DNA of 64,000 nt, taken from positions 1 through 64,000 of the forward strand of contig NZ_PRKW01000006.1 in the NCBI RefSeq assembly GCF_002927275.1, given 5' to 3'. The DNA comes from Arthrobacter pityocampae (GTDB lineage Bacteria; Actinomycetota; Actinomycetes; Actinomycetales; Micrococcaceae). Within the stretch, counting starts at the first letter, position 1, and each line of letters starts with the position of its first letter. Under the pieces are notes generated by a model. The model did not search any database. It was not told the origin of the DNA and was given only the letters and a program-made list of their open reading frames with translations. The position numbers were made by a program, and so were the translations under genes. Shown in pieces: positions 53,722 to 62,476 of this stretch.

Positions 53722-55358
53722 ACGCTCTGCCTGTCATCCATCATGCTGCGCAGGAGTTCGGCCGTCTTCGCGGGGTCCTGGGTGGCGAGGGCTTCGACCT
53801 CGGCACGCATGCGGTCGAGGTCGGATTCCGCCGTCTTGGCCTGCAGCGCGGCCTGCACCGCGGCGACGTCGATCGTGGTGGTGTTCGGGACCGGTTCCAG
53901 GGGCGCGAGGAGGGCCACCGCAGGATCGATCGCGGGGGTGCTCGGCGCCGGGATCGCCGGGTAGACGCCCTGCAGCTCCCCGAGATCGAGCGGTTCGCGC
54001 CGCTGGCGGCGTGACCGGCGTGCGTAGATGATGAGCGCCACGATGGCGACGAACAGGATGGCCGCCACGATGGAGAGCGTCCGGATGAGCTCGGCCCGCT
54101 GCTGCTCCGCGGCGGCATCCGCTGCGTCCGCGAGGGCGTCCGCGGCGGCGTTGGCCCCGGCGTCGCTGAACGGTAGTTCCTCGACCGTCACCACGTCGCC
54201 GCGTGCGGTGTCCACGCCGGCGGCGCTGGAGACGACGGCGGTGAGGGCTGCGACGTCCATGTTGGCCGTGGCGCCGCGGTTCACCGCGACTGAGATGGTC
54301 TGGCGGTTGATCCCACCGGAGGGCACGGTGGTGGACTCCGTGGTCTTGTTCACGGCGTTGTTGCGCGTGCTCGTCACGGAGTTGAAGGTGCCGTCACCCT
54401 TGGCGCCGTCCTCGGGGACGGCGATGTTGTCCGGACCCAGGACGCCGGCCTGGGCGCCTCCGGCCCCCTCGTAGTCCTCGGTGGAGGTGGACTCGTTGAG
54501 CGCGGGGGCGTCCTCGGGCGTCGTGAAGGTCTCCTCGACACGCTCGGCGCTCTCGCGCTTCATGTCCGCCGCCACGGCGACGGTCGCGTTGCCGACCCCG
54601 ACCACGCGGTCGAGCATGGCCTGCACCGACGCCTGGATTCGCTTCTCGTAGTCCGAGGCCTGCTGGTCGCTACCGCCGGTCGCGCCGACGCCGACCGCCG
54701 AGAGCACGCGGCCCTCGGAGTCGATGACGGCGACGTCCGCGGCGTCCATGCGGTCGATCGAGGCGGAGGTCAGGTGCGTGATCGCCTGCACCTGATCGCT
54801 CGAGAGTGTGGCACCCGGGTTGGTCTCCACGAAGACCGACGCCGTCGGCTTGCCCTGCTCGGCCACGAATACGGTGTCCTCGGGGACGGCGAGGCGGACG
54901 GTCGCGGCCTTGACGCCGTCGATCGCGGAGACCGTCGCGGCGAGCTCCCCCTCGAGCGCCCGCTTGTAGGTGGTGGACTGCTGGAACTCGGAGGACGTGA
55001 CCCCCATGTCGTCGAGCAGCGAGTAGCCCCCGGTCGACGACGACGGCAGGCCCGCCGAGGCGGCCTTGATCCGCTGGTCGTACACCGCGGTCTCGGGGAC
55101 GAGGATGGTGCCGCCACCCTGGGTCAGCTCGTACGGCACGCCGTCGGTCTGCAGCTGGTCGACGATGGTGCTGGCGTCCTCACCGCTCAGCCCCGAGAAC
55201 AGCGGGGTGTAGGAGGGCTTGGAGAGCCAGGACGTGAGGGCGATCCCGCCGAGCACGAGCACGGCGACACCGATGATGGCGATGGTGCGCTGGGCGATGG
55301 TGAAGCTCTTCACGGCGTCACCCAGGCGGGTGGCTGCGGTGGACAGGGGCGTGGGCAT
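53718..55358 (-). CDS. fliF: Flagellar MS-ring protein FliF
   Basis: 546 residues. Membrane helices near 23-45 and 445-465; YscJ-type domain (YTPLFSGLSGEDASTIVDQL, AVYDQRIKAASAGLP, FQQSTTYKRALEGELAATVSAIDGV, key parts given). The C-terminal FliG-binding tail contains the run EVEALATQDPAKTAELLRSMMDD. ATG overlaps the fliE stop by one base. Confidence 0.95.
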   Translation of the reverse strand: MPTPLSTAATRLGDAVKSFTIAQRTIAIIGVAVLVLGGIALTSWLSKPSYTPLFSGLSGEDASTIVDQLQTDGVPYELTQGGGTILVPETAVYDQRIKAASAGLPSSSTGGYSLLDDMGVTSSEFQQSTTYKRALEGELAATVSAIDGVKAATVRLAVPEDTVFVAEQGKPTASVFVETNPGATLSSDQVQAITHLTSASIDRMDAADVAVIDSEGRVLSAVGVGATGGSDQQASDYEKRIQASVQAMLDRVVGVGNATVAVAADMKRESAERVEETFTTPEDAPALNESTSTEDYEGAGGAQAGVLGPDNIAVPEDGAKGDGTFNSVTSTRNNAVNKTTESTTVPSGGINRQTISVAVNRGATANMDVAALTAVVSSAAGVDTARGDVVTVEELPFSDAGANAAADALADAADAAAEQQRAELIRTLSIVAAILFVAIVALIIYARRSRRQRREPLDLGELQGVYPAIPAPSTPAIDPAVALLAPLEPVPNTTTIDVAAVQAALQAKTAESDLDRMRAEVEALATQDPAKTAELLRSMMDDRQSV

Positions 55359-55660
55359 CAGGCCTGCATCCTCATGATCTCGTTGAAGGCGTCAACGCCC
55401 TTGTTCCGGACGGCCGCGACGAGCTCCAGCGTCACCTGGGCCCGTGTGGAGGCGAGGGTGGCGTTGTGGATGTCCGTCAGGTCGCCGGTGACGGCCTGCA
55501 CGGAGAGAGCGTTCGACGTCGACTGCAGGCCCTGGAGATTGTCCACGGCCGAGGTGAGGGACGACGCGAAGCCTTCACCGCCGGCGTCGGAGACGGCTCC
55601 GACGGAGGGCAGGTAGGAGGTGGCGGCCGGCTGGACGGCGGCGATGGCGGGGACGGGCAT
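55358..55660 (-). CDS. fliE: Flagellar hook-basal body protein FliE
   Basis: 100 residues from ATG 55660, which overlaps the flgC stop (TGATG). The C-terminal ARAQVTLELVAAVRNKGVDAFNEIMRMQ-type region (key residues LELVAAVRNK, NEIMRMQ) is diagnostic. FliE joins the MS ring to the rod. Confidence 0.93.
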   Translation of the reverse strand: MPVPAIAAVQPAATSYLPSVGAVSDAGGEGFASSLTSAVDNLQGLQSTSNALSVQAVTGDLTDIHNATLASTRAQVTLELVAAVRNKGVDAFNEIMRMQA

Positions 55661-56052
55661 CAGGAGCGTCCGATCTGGAGGGCTGCTTCGTAGGTGGCTT
55701 TGGCGCGGTCGACGACGGCGGCGTTGGCCTGATAGCCGCGCTGCGCCATGATGAGCTGCCCCATCTGGGCGCTCATGTCGATGTCGGGGTAGCGGACGTA
55801 ACCGTCCGCGTCCGCGAGGGGGTGGGTGGGTTCGTGGACCATGCGGCCCTCGGCGCTGCCGAACTCGGCGCCGGCCACGTAAGCGCCCTGCCCGTTCCCG
55901 TCGGCGCGGGCCGTGACGTAGCGCTGCTGGAAGGCTGCGCCGTCGGTCGCGGTGACCGTGTTGGCGTTGGCCATGTTGTCCGCGACGGCGTCGAGCCACT
56001 TGCGGTGCAGGGTCAGCCCCGTGCCGGAGATGCCGATGGCGTCGAAGGTCAT
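55660..56052 (-). CDS. flgC: Flagellar basal-body rod protein FlgC
   Basis: 130 residues. GISGTGLTLHRKWLDAVADNMANANT at the start (rod signature DNMANANT) and MGQLIMAQRGYQANAAVV at the end are the FlgC hallmarks. The ATG overlaps the flgB stop. Confidence 0.94.
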   Translation of the reverse strand: MTFDAIGISGTGLTLHRKWLDAVADNMANANTVTATDGAAFQQRYVTARADGNGQGAYVAGAEFGSAEGRMVHEPTHPLADADGYVRYPDIDMSAQMGQLIMAQRGYQANAAVVDRAKATYEAALQIGRS

Positions 56053-56393
56053 CAGTTGGTCCTCAGGGCGGTGCGGAGGCTGGTGAAGGGGCCCTCAACG
56101 GCGCGGGCCGCGAACTGGAAGCGCAGGACGGTGTCGATGTTGGAGAGCGTCTCCGTGTCCATGTTGACGTTGCTGCCGTTGAGCCGGGTGGGTTCCAGGG
56201 AGGTGTCGGTGGTGGCCTGCACGCTGCCGTCCCCCATGGCCACCGAGCGCGCCAGGGCGTCCTCGAAGCTGACCCGCTGCGCGTGGAAGCCAGGGGTGTT
56301 GACGTTGGCGATGTTGTTCGCGGTGACGCGCTGGCGCAGGGCGAGCCCGTCGAGGGCACTGCGCAGGGCGAGCGAGGACACTGAATCGAGCAC
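56052..56393 (-). CDS. flgB: Flagellar basal-body rod protein FlgB
   Basis: 113 residues from GTG 56393, preceded by AGAGG at a 10-base spacing; a longer GTG/ATG start at 56435 is possible. The rod signature ANNIANVNTPGF and the closing region TVLRFQFAARAVEG fit FlgB. It is first in the unit flgB-flgC-fliE-...-flgE. Confidence 0.92.
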   Translation of the reverse strand: MLDSVSSLALRSALDGLALRQRVTANNIANVNTPGFHAQRVSFEDALARSVAMGDGSVQATTDTSLEPTRLNGSNVNMDTETLSNIDTVLRFQFAARAVEGPFTSLRTALRTN

Positions 56394-56469
56394 GGCGGCA
56401 GAACCTCTTCTGGCAAGGCTGAGCGGCCGATCCATGGCCTGGGGGTGAGCGATCCATGCTCACCGGCCA

Positions 56470-56497
56470 CTATCGGACGTGCCCGGGCCCGCCGTTA
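56470..56497 (-). promoter_or_regulatory. Sigma-28-like promoter of the flgB unit
   Basis: TAAC (56497-56494), 16 bases, TCCGATAG (56477-56470): both boxes and spacing are identical to those before fliC. Confidence 0.65.
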
Positions 56498-56516
56498 GGT
56501 CCTCTTCGGGGGAACT

Positions 56517-57098
56517 TCAGCCCGTGACGTCGAGATACACGGCCGACTGCCGCGGGGCGGTCGCCGCCTGGACGGTCCCGAGGGCGTTCCGGTGGCGCCG
56601 CAGGGTGTCGGCGTCGGCCGTCAGCTGCGCGAGAGCTGCCCGCTGGCGCTCACTGATGCTGCGCGCACGCGGGAGGAGTTCGGCGGGGATGGGGCCCTCG
56701 ACCCGAGGCGGGATCCACCCGGCGAGGACGGCGGTCTGACGCTGGAGGTCACCGACCGCGGAGATGCTCGCCGCGGCGTCCCCGGTGGCGGCGCCACCGG
56801 TCACGGTCCAAGACGGGACGACGCCGTCGCCGGTCGTCCTGAGCGCGGCGTCCGTGGGGCCGTCGGGCGCCGTCCCGGGGTCGGCGTCGGCGGCGGACGC
56901 GGCATTTGCGGGGGTCCCGGATGCGGCATCCAGGGCCGTTTCCAGCGCCGCTTCCAGGGCGTCCAGAACCGCCGTCCAGGCTTTCAGGGCCGCCGTCGCC
57001 GTCGGGCTGTCGGGATCTGTCGGATTGTCGGAATCTATCGGGCTGCCGGGGCCCCTCAAGTTGTCGGGGTCCCTCAGGTTGTCGGGATCAACCGACAC
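56517..57098 (-). CDS. Putative flagellar export chaperone, FliT-like position
   Basis: 193 residues with no clear family match. It follows fliS with an 11-base overlap, the position of FliT. Residues 1-35 are Asp/Pro/Asn-rich with a duplicated PDNLR unit; the middle is Ala/Thr-rich; the C-terminal 60 (PAELLPRARSISERQRAALA, QSAVYLDVTG) look like the terminal helix and strand of FlgN/FliT-type chaperones. GTG at 57098. Confidence 0.55.
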   Translation of the reverse strand: MSVDPDNLRDPDNLRGPGSPIDSDNPTDPDSPTATAALKAWTAVLDALEAALETALDAASGTPANAASAADADPGTAPDGPTDAALRTTGDGVVPSWTVTGGAATGDAAASISAVGDLQRQTAVLAGWIPPRVEGPIPAELLPRARSISERQRAALAQLTADADTLRRHRNALGTVQAATAPRQSAVYLDVTG

Positions 57099-57549
57099 CG
57101 AGCACTCCGAGGGAGCGGGGCGCGGCCTCGTCCTGCTGGGGCGCAGGCACCTGGCTCGCAGGCGCCTGGCCCGTGCTGGCCGCTTCGTGCCACGCCTGGC
57201 GCAGTGGCTCGAGGATCTCGGCGCATTCCGCCGTTCTGGCGCGATCCCGCCGGGTGTTGGCTTCGATCAGGGTCTGCCGGACGTAGGTGTAGAGGGACAT
57301 GAGGCCGGCTGCGCCGTCCCACACGTCGGTGCGCAGCGATGACATGAGCTCGCCCACGATGTCCTGTGCATGCAGCAGCTGCTCGGAGGCCTCCGTCCAC
57401 TCCCCCGCCTCCTGGGCGGCACCGGCGCGGGCCAAGTCGAGCAGCAGGCGGTCGTAGAGCATGGTCAGCAGCCCGGCCGGGGTCGCCGAGAGGACGGCGT
57501 CCTGCACGTACTGCGACCGCTTGGCCTGGTATCCGTTCATCTGCAGCAT
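57088..57549 (-). CDS. fliS: Flagellin export chaperone FliS
   Basis: 153 residues. YVQDAVLSATPAGLLTMLYDRLLLDL is the FliS four-helix start, followed by HAQDIVGELMSSLR and LYTYVRQTLIEANTRRD. A Pro/Ala/Gln-rich tail of about 30 residues follows. The ATG directly abuts the fliD stop (TAGATG); a second ATG at 57540 is possible. Confidence 0.93.
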   Translation of the reverse strand: MLQMNGYQAKRSQYVQDAVLSATPAGLLTMLYDRLLLDLARAGAAQEAGEWTEASEQLLHAQDIVGELMSSLRTDVWDGAAGLMSLYTYVRQTLIEANTRRDRARTAECAEILEPLRQAWHEAASTGQAPASQVPAPQQDEAAPRSLGVLGVG

Positions 57550-58926
57550 CTAGAGCCCGCTTCCCGTGGGGAGGCCTGCCAGCTGGGATGACAGCCAGTC
57601 CCCCTGTGATTGGAGTTGTGAGAGCTGCACCTCGAGTGCCGAGTAGGTGCGCTCCAGGGTGGCCCGGCGCTTCTCGAGCCGGGTGTCCCAGCCGGAGACC
57701 TGGTCGTTGAGGCTGCGGACCGTCGATTCCTGGCTCGTGATCCGGCGCGTGAGCTCGCCGTCGTACTTGTCCGACGCGGCCTTGCCTGCGTCCGCGATGC
57801 GCGTCGAGAGCTGGGTCAGGGCGTCCTTCACGGCGGCCGGGTCCTTCGCGAGCGCTGCGGCGAACTTGTCGGCGTCGAACTCGACGGTCCCCGAGCGCGT
57901 CAGCGTGATGCCGAGCTCCGAGGTCGACTTGCCGTTGATGGGCGCCGTCGCCGCCGTGAGGATCGACTGGGTGATCCCGCGGACGGCGCTGTCGCCCGTG
58001 AACCGGCCCGACGTCGGAGCGGCGCTGGCCGTCGCACCCGGTGTGACCTTGGTGTTCGTCTCCACGAAGGAGAAGACGCCCCTCAGGGCCTCCACGAGCT
58101 CCTTCGCCTTCGTGGTGGTGGCCTCGGTGTCACGGGACACCGTGACGGAGACCGGTTCGGTGGTGGTCTTGGCGACGGTGACGGAGACGCCGGGGAGGAT
58201 GTCCGCGAAGGTGTTCGATGACGACGCCACGATCTGCTCGGCCGCGGTCCCGCCCCAGAGGACCACCTCGGCGTCCTGCGCGGCGCGGACGGTGGCTGCG
58301 CCCGGCTCGGTGAAGAGATCGGTCGCTGTGCCGGCGGTGACATCTGCCGCGGTGCCGCGGAACACCTCGAAGGCGTGCTCCGCGCCGGGTTCCTGCGCGG
58401 TGAACTGGAGGCGGTACTGCTGCACGCCGGCGGCGTCGGTACCGGTGCTGACCTTCGTCGCGGTGATGCCGACGTCGGCCTTGTTCACCCGGGCGACGAC
58501 GTCGTCGAGGGTTCCGGTGGTCGCGATCTCGGTCGTGGTGCCGTCCTTTGCCCGCAGGGTGAGCGTGGAGGCTGCTGGGGAGAACACCGACATGGCGCCC
58601 GTGACGGAGGACTGGGAAGAGGCGAGCTGCTTCACGGTGAAGTCGACGGTGCCGGCGCCGGCGGACGAGGTCGCCGTAGCGGTGGCGGCGTCGGAGCTGC
58701 TGGCGACCTTGTAGAGGTCGAGGGCCAGGGGTTTTGCGGTCTTGGTCGCGAGCTCGGTGAGGGAGCTCAAGCGGGTGTTCAGCTGCTGCAGGGCGGTGAC
58801 GAAGCCCTGCGTCGAGGTGGCCTTCGCCTTCAGGAGCGTCTGCGGGCGGGCTTCCAACTGCATGAGCTGGTTGATCATGTTCGTGGTGTCCAGCCCGCTC
58901 GCGATGCCGTCGATGGAGAACGCCAT
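57550..58926 (-). CDS. fliD: Flagellar filament cap protein FliD
   Basis: 458 residues. Begins FSIDGIASGLDTTNMINQLMQLEARPQ, with the family's SGLDT motif, and ends in a coiled coil (LERTYSALEVQLSQLQSQGDWL). The middle holds Thr/Ala-rich beta domains. GAGAGG precedes the ATG. It follows fliC by about 155 bases. Confidence 0.95.
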   Translation of the reverse strand: MAFSIDGIASGLDTTNMINQLMQLEARPQTLLKAKATSTQGFVTALQQLNTRLSSLTELATKTAKPLALDLYKVASSSDAATATATSSAGAGTVDFTVKQLASSQSSVTGAMSVFSPAASTLTLRAKDGTTTEIATTGTLDDVVARVNKADVGITATKVSTGTDAAGVQQYRLQFTAQEPGAEHAFEVFRGTAADVTAGTATDLFTEPGAATVRAAQDAEVVLWGGTAAEQIVASSSNTFADILPGVSVTVAKTTTEPVSVTVSRDTEATTTKAKELVEALRGVFSFVETNTKVTPGATASAAPTSGRFTGDSAVRGITQSILTAATAPINGKSTSELGITLTRSGTVEFDADKFAAALAKDPAAVKDALTQLSTRIADAGKAASDKYDGELTRRITSQESTVRSLNDQVSGWDTRLEKRRATLERTYSALEVQLSQLQSQGDWLSSQLAGLPTGSGL

Positions 58927-59011
58927 GGGTCTGCCTCTCGGGGCTGGAAGGTGCTGCCTAGTGATCAGGATCAGTCGTGTTCATCAGGACGGGCGGTGCT
59001 GGGCAAGCGAA

Positions 59012-59060
59012 TGCACGGCGGCGGGACCTCACGGTCCAGGATCGGCCCCGCCGTCGTGCA
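59012..59060 (-). terminator. Possible attenuating hairpin after fliC
   Basis: A 14-bp stem (TGCACGGCGGCGGG with one G-T pair) and a structured 21-base loop, about 23 bases past the fliC stop. There is no U-tract, so read-through to fliD is plausible. Confidence 0.5.
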
Positions 59061-59082
59061 CTTTCGCCTACATACTCACCGT

Positions 59083-59913
59083 CTAGCGGAGGAGCTGAAG
59101 GACACCCTGGTTCATCTGGTTGGCCTGGGCCAGCATCGCGGTGCCGGCCTGCGAGAGGATGTTCGCGCGGGTGAAGTCCGCCATCTCCTTCGCCATGTCG
59201 GTGTCGGTGATGCGGGACTTGGCCGCCGAGAGGTTCTCCTGCGAGACGTTGATGCTGTTGATCGCGGACTCGAAGCGGTTCTGCACGGCACCGAGCTCGG
59301 AGCGCGAGGTGGAGACTGCAGTGATCTGCGTATCAAGCGCGGCAATCGTCGTCAGAGCGTTCGCTGCAGAGTCGAACGGCAGGGCACCGATGGTCGCGCC
59401 CAGATCCGAGATATTTGCACCCGTAAGGTCAACGCTGATCTGATCATTGACGTCCACGCTTCCTGCACCCACCTGGAAAGTGAGGTCCGCGCTGCCATCG
59501 AGAAGCTTGGTGCCATTGAAGTTCGTCGAGTTGCCGATTCGCGTCAGCTCTTCGGACAGCGCGGTGACCTCGGTCTGGATGGCCGTGCGTGCGTCCGCGT
59601 TATTGGAGTCGTTACCCGACTGGACGGCCAGGTCACGGACACGCTGCAGGATGCTGTGGACCTCGGTCAGCGCACCTTCAGCGGTCTGGACCACGCTGAT
59701 GCCGTCCTGGGCGTTACGGGCTGCAACTCCCAGGCCACCGATCTGCGAGCGCAGGCCCTCCGAGATCGCCAGACCGGCGGCATCGTCGGCTGCACGGTTG
59801 ATGCGGAGACCGCTGGAGAGCTTCTCGAGCGACTTGGACATATCGCCCTGAGTGCTGGAGAGGTTGCGGTATGCGGTGTTGGCCGCGGTGTTGGTGTTGA
59901 TCTGGAAACCCAT
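59083..59913 (-). CDS. fliC: Flagellin
   Basis: 276 residues from ATG 59913 (GGAGGA, 7-base spacing). N-terminal D0/D1 helices GFQINTNTAANTAYRNLSST, SLEKLSSGLRINRAADDAAG and the C-terminal ITDTDMAKEMADFTRANILSQAGTAMLAQAN are canonical (key parts). The central variable part is short, so the filament should lack the outer D2/D3 domains. The leader has a hairpin and GGA motifs that look like CsrA targets. Upstream in-frame codons lie in the leader. Confidence 0.97.
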   Translation of the reverse strand: MGFQINTNTAANTAYRNLSSTQGDMSKSLEKLSSGLRINRAADDAAGLAISEGLRSQIGGLGVAARNAQDGISVVQTAEGALTEVHSILQRVRDLAVQSGNDSNNADARTAIQTEVTALSEELTRIGNSTNFNGTKLLDGSADLTFQVGAGSVDVNDQISVDLTGANISDLGATIGALPFDSAANALTTIAALDTQITAVSTSRSELGAVQNRFESAINSINVSQENLSAAKSRITDTDMAKEMADFTRANILSQAGTAMLAQANQMNQGVLQLLR

Positions 59914-59920
59914 GATGTAT

Positions 59921-59962
59921 TCCTCCGTGAAAGGGTTGCTATCGCCGGCCCATCCATGGGCC
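59921..59962 (-). promoter_or_regulatory. Candidate CsrA-binding leader of fliC
   Basis: In the mRNA a 6-bp stem GGCCCA/TGGGCC (59962-59947) presents a TGGA loop, giving CATGGATG, one base from the CsrA core CARGGATG. About 25 bases downstream the Shine-Dalgarno itself is GGAGGA (59926-59921). A GGA hairpin plus a GGA-containing ribosome site is the arrangement by which CsrA represses flagellin (hag) in Bacillus subtilis. Confidence 0.5.
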
Positions 59963-59973
59963 TGCAACCGTAG

Positions 59974-60001
59974 CTATCGGAACAGCCGGCCCAGGGTGTT
60001 A
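59974..60001 (-). promoter_or_regulatory. Sigma-28-like promoter of fliC
   Basis: TAAC (60001-59998), 16 bases, TCCGATAG (59981-59974), close to the sigma-28/WhiG consensus TAAA-N15-GCCGATAA. The start of transcription would fall near 59966, just ahead of the leader hairpin. Confidence 0.7.
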
Positions 60002-60177
60002 GGAATCCGGAGAACTTTTTTCCGGTCGCCGTCGGCCGAGCGTTATTTGACGCAGCAAATCGCCAGTTTTCCCCGTGGGTTCGGGCTCAGCAGGCCGGAT
60101 CGACTGCCGGGGTGGAGCGACGGCCGTAGGCTCGATCTCCTACGGTCAGGGTCCTGACCATAGGAGACGGGGAGGAA

Positions 60178-62433
60178 GTGCCGGTGCTTGCTGAAGCGCA
60201 CGGAGAACGCACGGCGTGGCGGAGCATGTCCCGGATCCCGGTGATCGCTGCCGTCACCGCGTCGATCCTGTACATCGCGGGCCTCCTCCTCGGCGACCTG
60301 GTCCGGTTCGACGTCGTCGGCGTGTGGCTCGGCACCACGGTGGAACTCTCCGCCGTCGCCGTCTGCGTCTGCGCGGTCCTTCGTACACGACTGTCCCAGT
60401 GGCAGGTGGTCTTCGGCGCCGCAGCAGTGACCGTGCGCGCCGCAGGAGACGTCTTCTATCTCGCGGCGCTGGACGGGCAGCAGGCCCTCACGGACGTATC
60501 GGCCGCTGATATCGCATACTGCGCCTTCTACCCGCTGATGCTCGGCGCCCTAGCGGTCTCGCTCCGCAAGCTGAAGGGCATGACCTGGCCGCTGCTGCTG
60601 GACAGCCTCGTCGGTGCCATGGCCGCCGCGGCCGTCATGGCCATGGTCCTCGCGCCGGTCCTGCGCGCCGAGGTCAGTGGAGGTACGGCGTTGGGGGTGG
60701 TCGTGATCGTCATCTACCCCCTGCTCGACCTCCTGCTGATCACCGCCGCCGGTGGCCTGCTGGCCTCCCGCGGGATCGATCTCGGGTCGCGCTGGCTGCT
60801 GCTCGTCGCCGGACTCACCCTTTTCGCCGCCGCGGATATCGCCTTCGCGCTGGGCATGCGGGACTACGCCGTCGGCTCGATGATCGACGCCGGCTGGATC
60901 CTGGGACTCGTCGGCATCGCCCTGTGGCTCGACGGCGTGACGCGTACAGGTACGCCCCTGCGCCGGCGGGACCGCGGCCTGCCTGCTGCCACCGCCCTGA
61001 TGCTGTCCACCGGGTCGGCCGTAGCCGTCCTGATCATCGGGTGCCAGGTGCCCATCGCCCCCGTCGCCCAGATCCTCGCCGCCCTCACCCTCCTCCTGGC
61101 CGCGGTACCCCTGCTGTTCCGGAACCGGATGCTGGTCACCCTCGCGACCACGGACGAGCTGACGGGGCTGCCGAACCGCCGGGGCCTCGTCCAGGACCTC
61201 CGAGGCCGGCTGGGCAGGCGCCGTCCCGGGGCACTGTTCTTCCTGGACCTCGACCGCTTCAAGGACGTCAACGACGCCCTGGGGCACGAGGTCGGCGACG
61301 CCCTCCTCGTCCAGGTGAGCGAGCGCTTCGCCGGGGCACTGAGGCAGGAGGACCTCCTCGCACGCCTGGGCGGTGACGAATTCGCCGTGTTCCTCGACGG
61401 CCTGTCCCGGGAGGACGCCCTGAAGGTGGCGCGGCGGCTGGAAGCGAAACTCACGGAGCCGATCCGCATCGGGACGGCCGCCCTGACGATCAGCGTCAGC
61501 ATCGGCATCGCCCTCACCCCGGAGAACGGCACCGACATCACCCTCCTGATGCGCAAGGCGGACATCGCCATGTTCCGCGCGAAGTCCACCCGCAGCGGGC
61601 ACCATCTCTACAGCTCGATGGACGACGACGGCGGCGCACGCAAGCTGAGAACCCTCGAGGAACTCCGGACGGCGCTGGTCGAGGGACAGTTCGAGCTGCA
61701 CTACCAACCCAAGGTGCACCTCGCCGATGACGCCGTGACCAGCGTCGAGGCCCTGGTCCGATGGAACCACCCTGTCCTCGGGCAGCTGCCGCCGACGTCG
61801 TTCCTTCCCATCGCCGAGGAGGCCGGGCTGATGCCGCAGCTCTCCACGCTCGTCCTGGAAGCGGCGGTGGACCAGGCCTCCCGCTGGCATGCCGACGGGA
61901 TGGCGATCAGCGTCGCCGTCAACCTGTCCGGGTCCTGTATCCAGCAGTACCTCCCCCGGCAGGTCCTGACGCTGCTCGAGCAGCACGACCTGCCGCCGGA
62001 CTGCCTCATGCTCGAGATCACCGAGGACATGCTGATGGCCGACCCCGCCCATGCCGCCAAGATCCTCGCCCGCCTGCGCACCGCGGGCATCCAGATCTCG
62101 ATCGACGACTTCGGGACCGGCTACAGCTCCCTGGCGTACCTGCGGGACCTCCCCGCCGATGAGCTCAAACTGGACCGCTCCTTCATCACGGTGATGCGCA
62201 CCGATCCACGTGCAAGTGGGCTCGTGGGCTCGATCATCGTCCTCGCACACAGCCTCGACCTGCGGGTGGTGGCCGAGGGGGTCGACAACGAGGAGACCCT
62301 CATGGAGCTGCGTGCGCTGGGGTGTGACGTGGCGCAGGGCTTCCACTTCGCCAAGCCCCTGCCGGCCGCGGAGGTGGCCCCCTGGATCACCCGGCATGCC
62401 CCGATGTCCACGGCCCTGAGCGCTGCCGGTTGA
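60178..62433 (+). CDS. Membrane GGDEF-EAL protein (c-di-GMP synthesis and breakdown)
   Basis: 751 residues. About nine membrane helices in the first 310 residues, then a GGDEF domain with intact RLGGDEF, preceded five residues upstream by RQED (an RxxD inhibitory site), then an EAL domain with EALVRWNHP, LEITEDML, IDDFGTGYSSLAYLRDLP, KLDRSFI and EGVDNEE. Both activities look intact. It lies between fliC and flgN, so it may tune motility. GTG 60184 has better Shine-Dalgarno spacing (GGAGGA) than GTG 60178; the true start is one of these. Confidence 0.93.
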   Translation: MPVLAEAHGERTAWRSMSRIPVIAAVTASILYIAGLLLGDLVRFDVVGVWLGTTVELSAVAVCVCAVLRTRLSQWQVVFGAAAVTVRAAGDVFYLAALDGQQALTDVSAADIAYCAFYPLMLGALAVSLRKLKGMTWPLLLDSLVGAMAAAAVMAMVLAPVLRAEVSGGTALGVVVIVIYPLLDLLLITAAGGLLASRGIDLGSRWLLLVAGLTLFAAADIAFALGMRDYAVGSMIDAGWILGLVGIALWLDGVTRTGTPLRRRDRGLPAATALMLSTGSAVAVLIIGCQVPIAPVAQILAALTLLLAAVPLLFRNRMLVTLATTDELTGLPNRRGLVQDLRGRLGRRRPGALFFLDLDRFKDVNDALGHEVGDALLVQVSERFAGALRQEDLLARLGGDEFAVFLDGLSREDALKVARRLEAKLTEPIRIGTAALTISVSIGIALTPENGTDITLLMRKADIAMFRAKSTRSGHHLYSSMDDDGGARKLRTLEELRTALVEGQFELHYQPKVHLADDAVTSVEALVRWNHPVLGQLPPTSFLPIAEEAGLMPQLSTLVLEAAVDQASRWHADGMAISVAVNLSGSCIQQYLPRQVLTLLEQHDLPPDCLMLEITEDMLMADPAHAAKILARLRTAGIQISIDDFGTGYSSLAYLRDLPADELKLDRSFITVMRTDPRASGLVGSIIVLAHSLDLRVVAEGVDNEETLMELRALGCDVAQGFHFAKPLPAAEVAPWITRHAPMSTALSAAG

Positions 62434-62476
62434 GCCCCTGCCGGTAGGGTGCGACGACGCGACCGGCCACATCCCC

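Noticed and set aside
51073-53964. Plus-strand frame of 963 residues opposite fliI, fliH and fliG
   Set aside because: Fully antisense to conserved flagellar genes; composition is that of a shadow frame.
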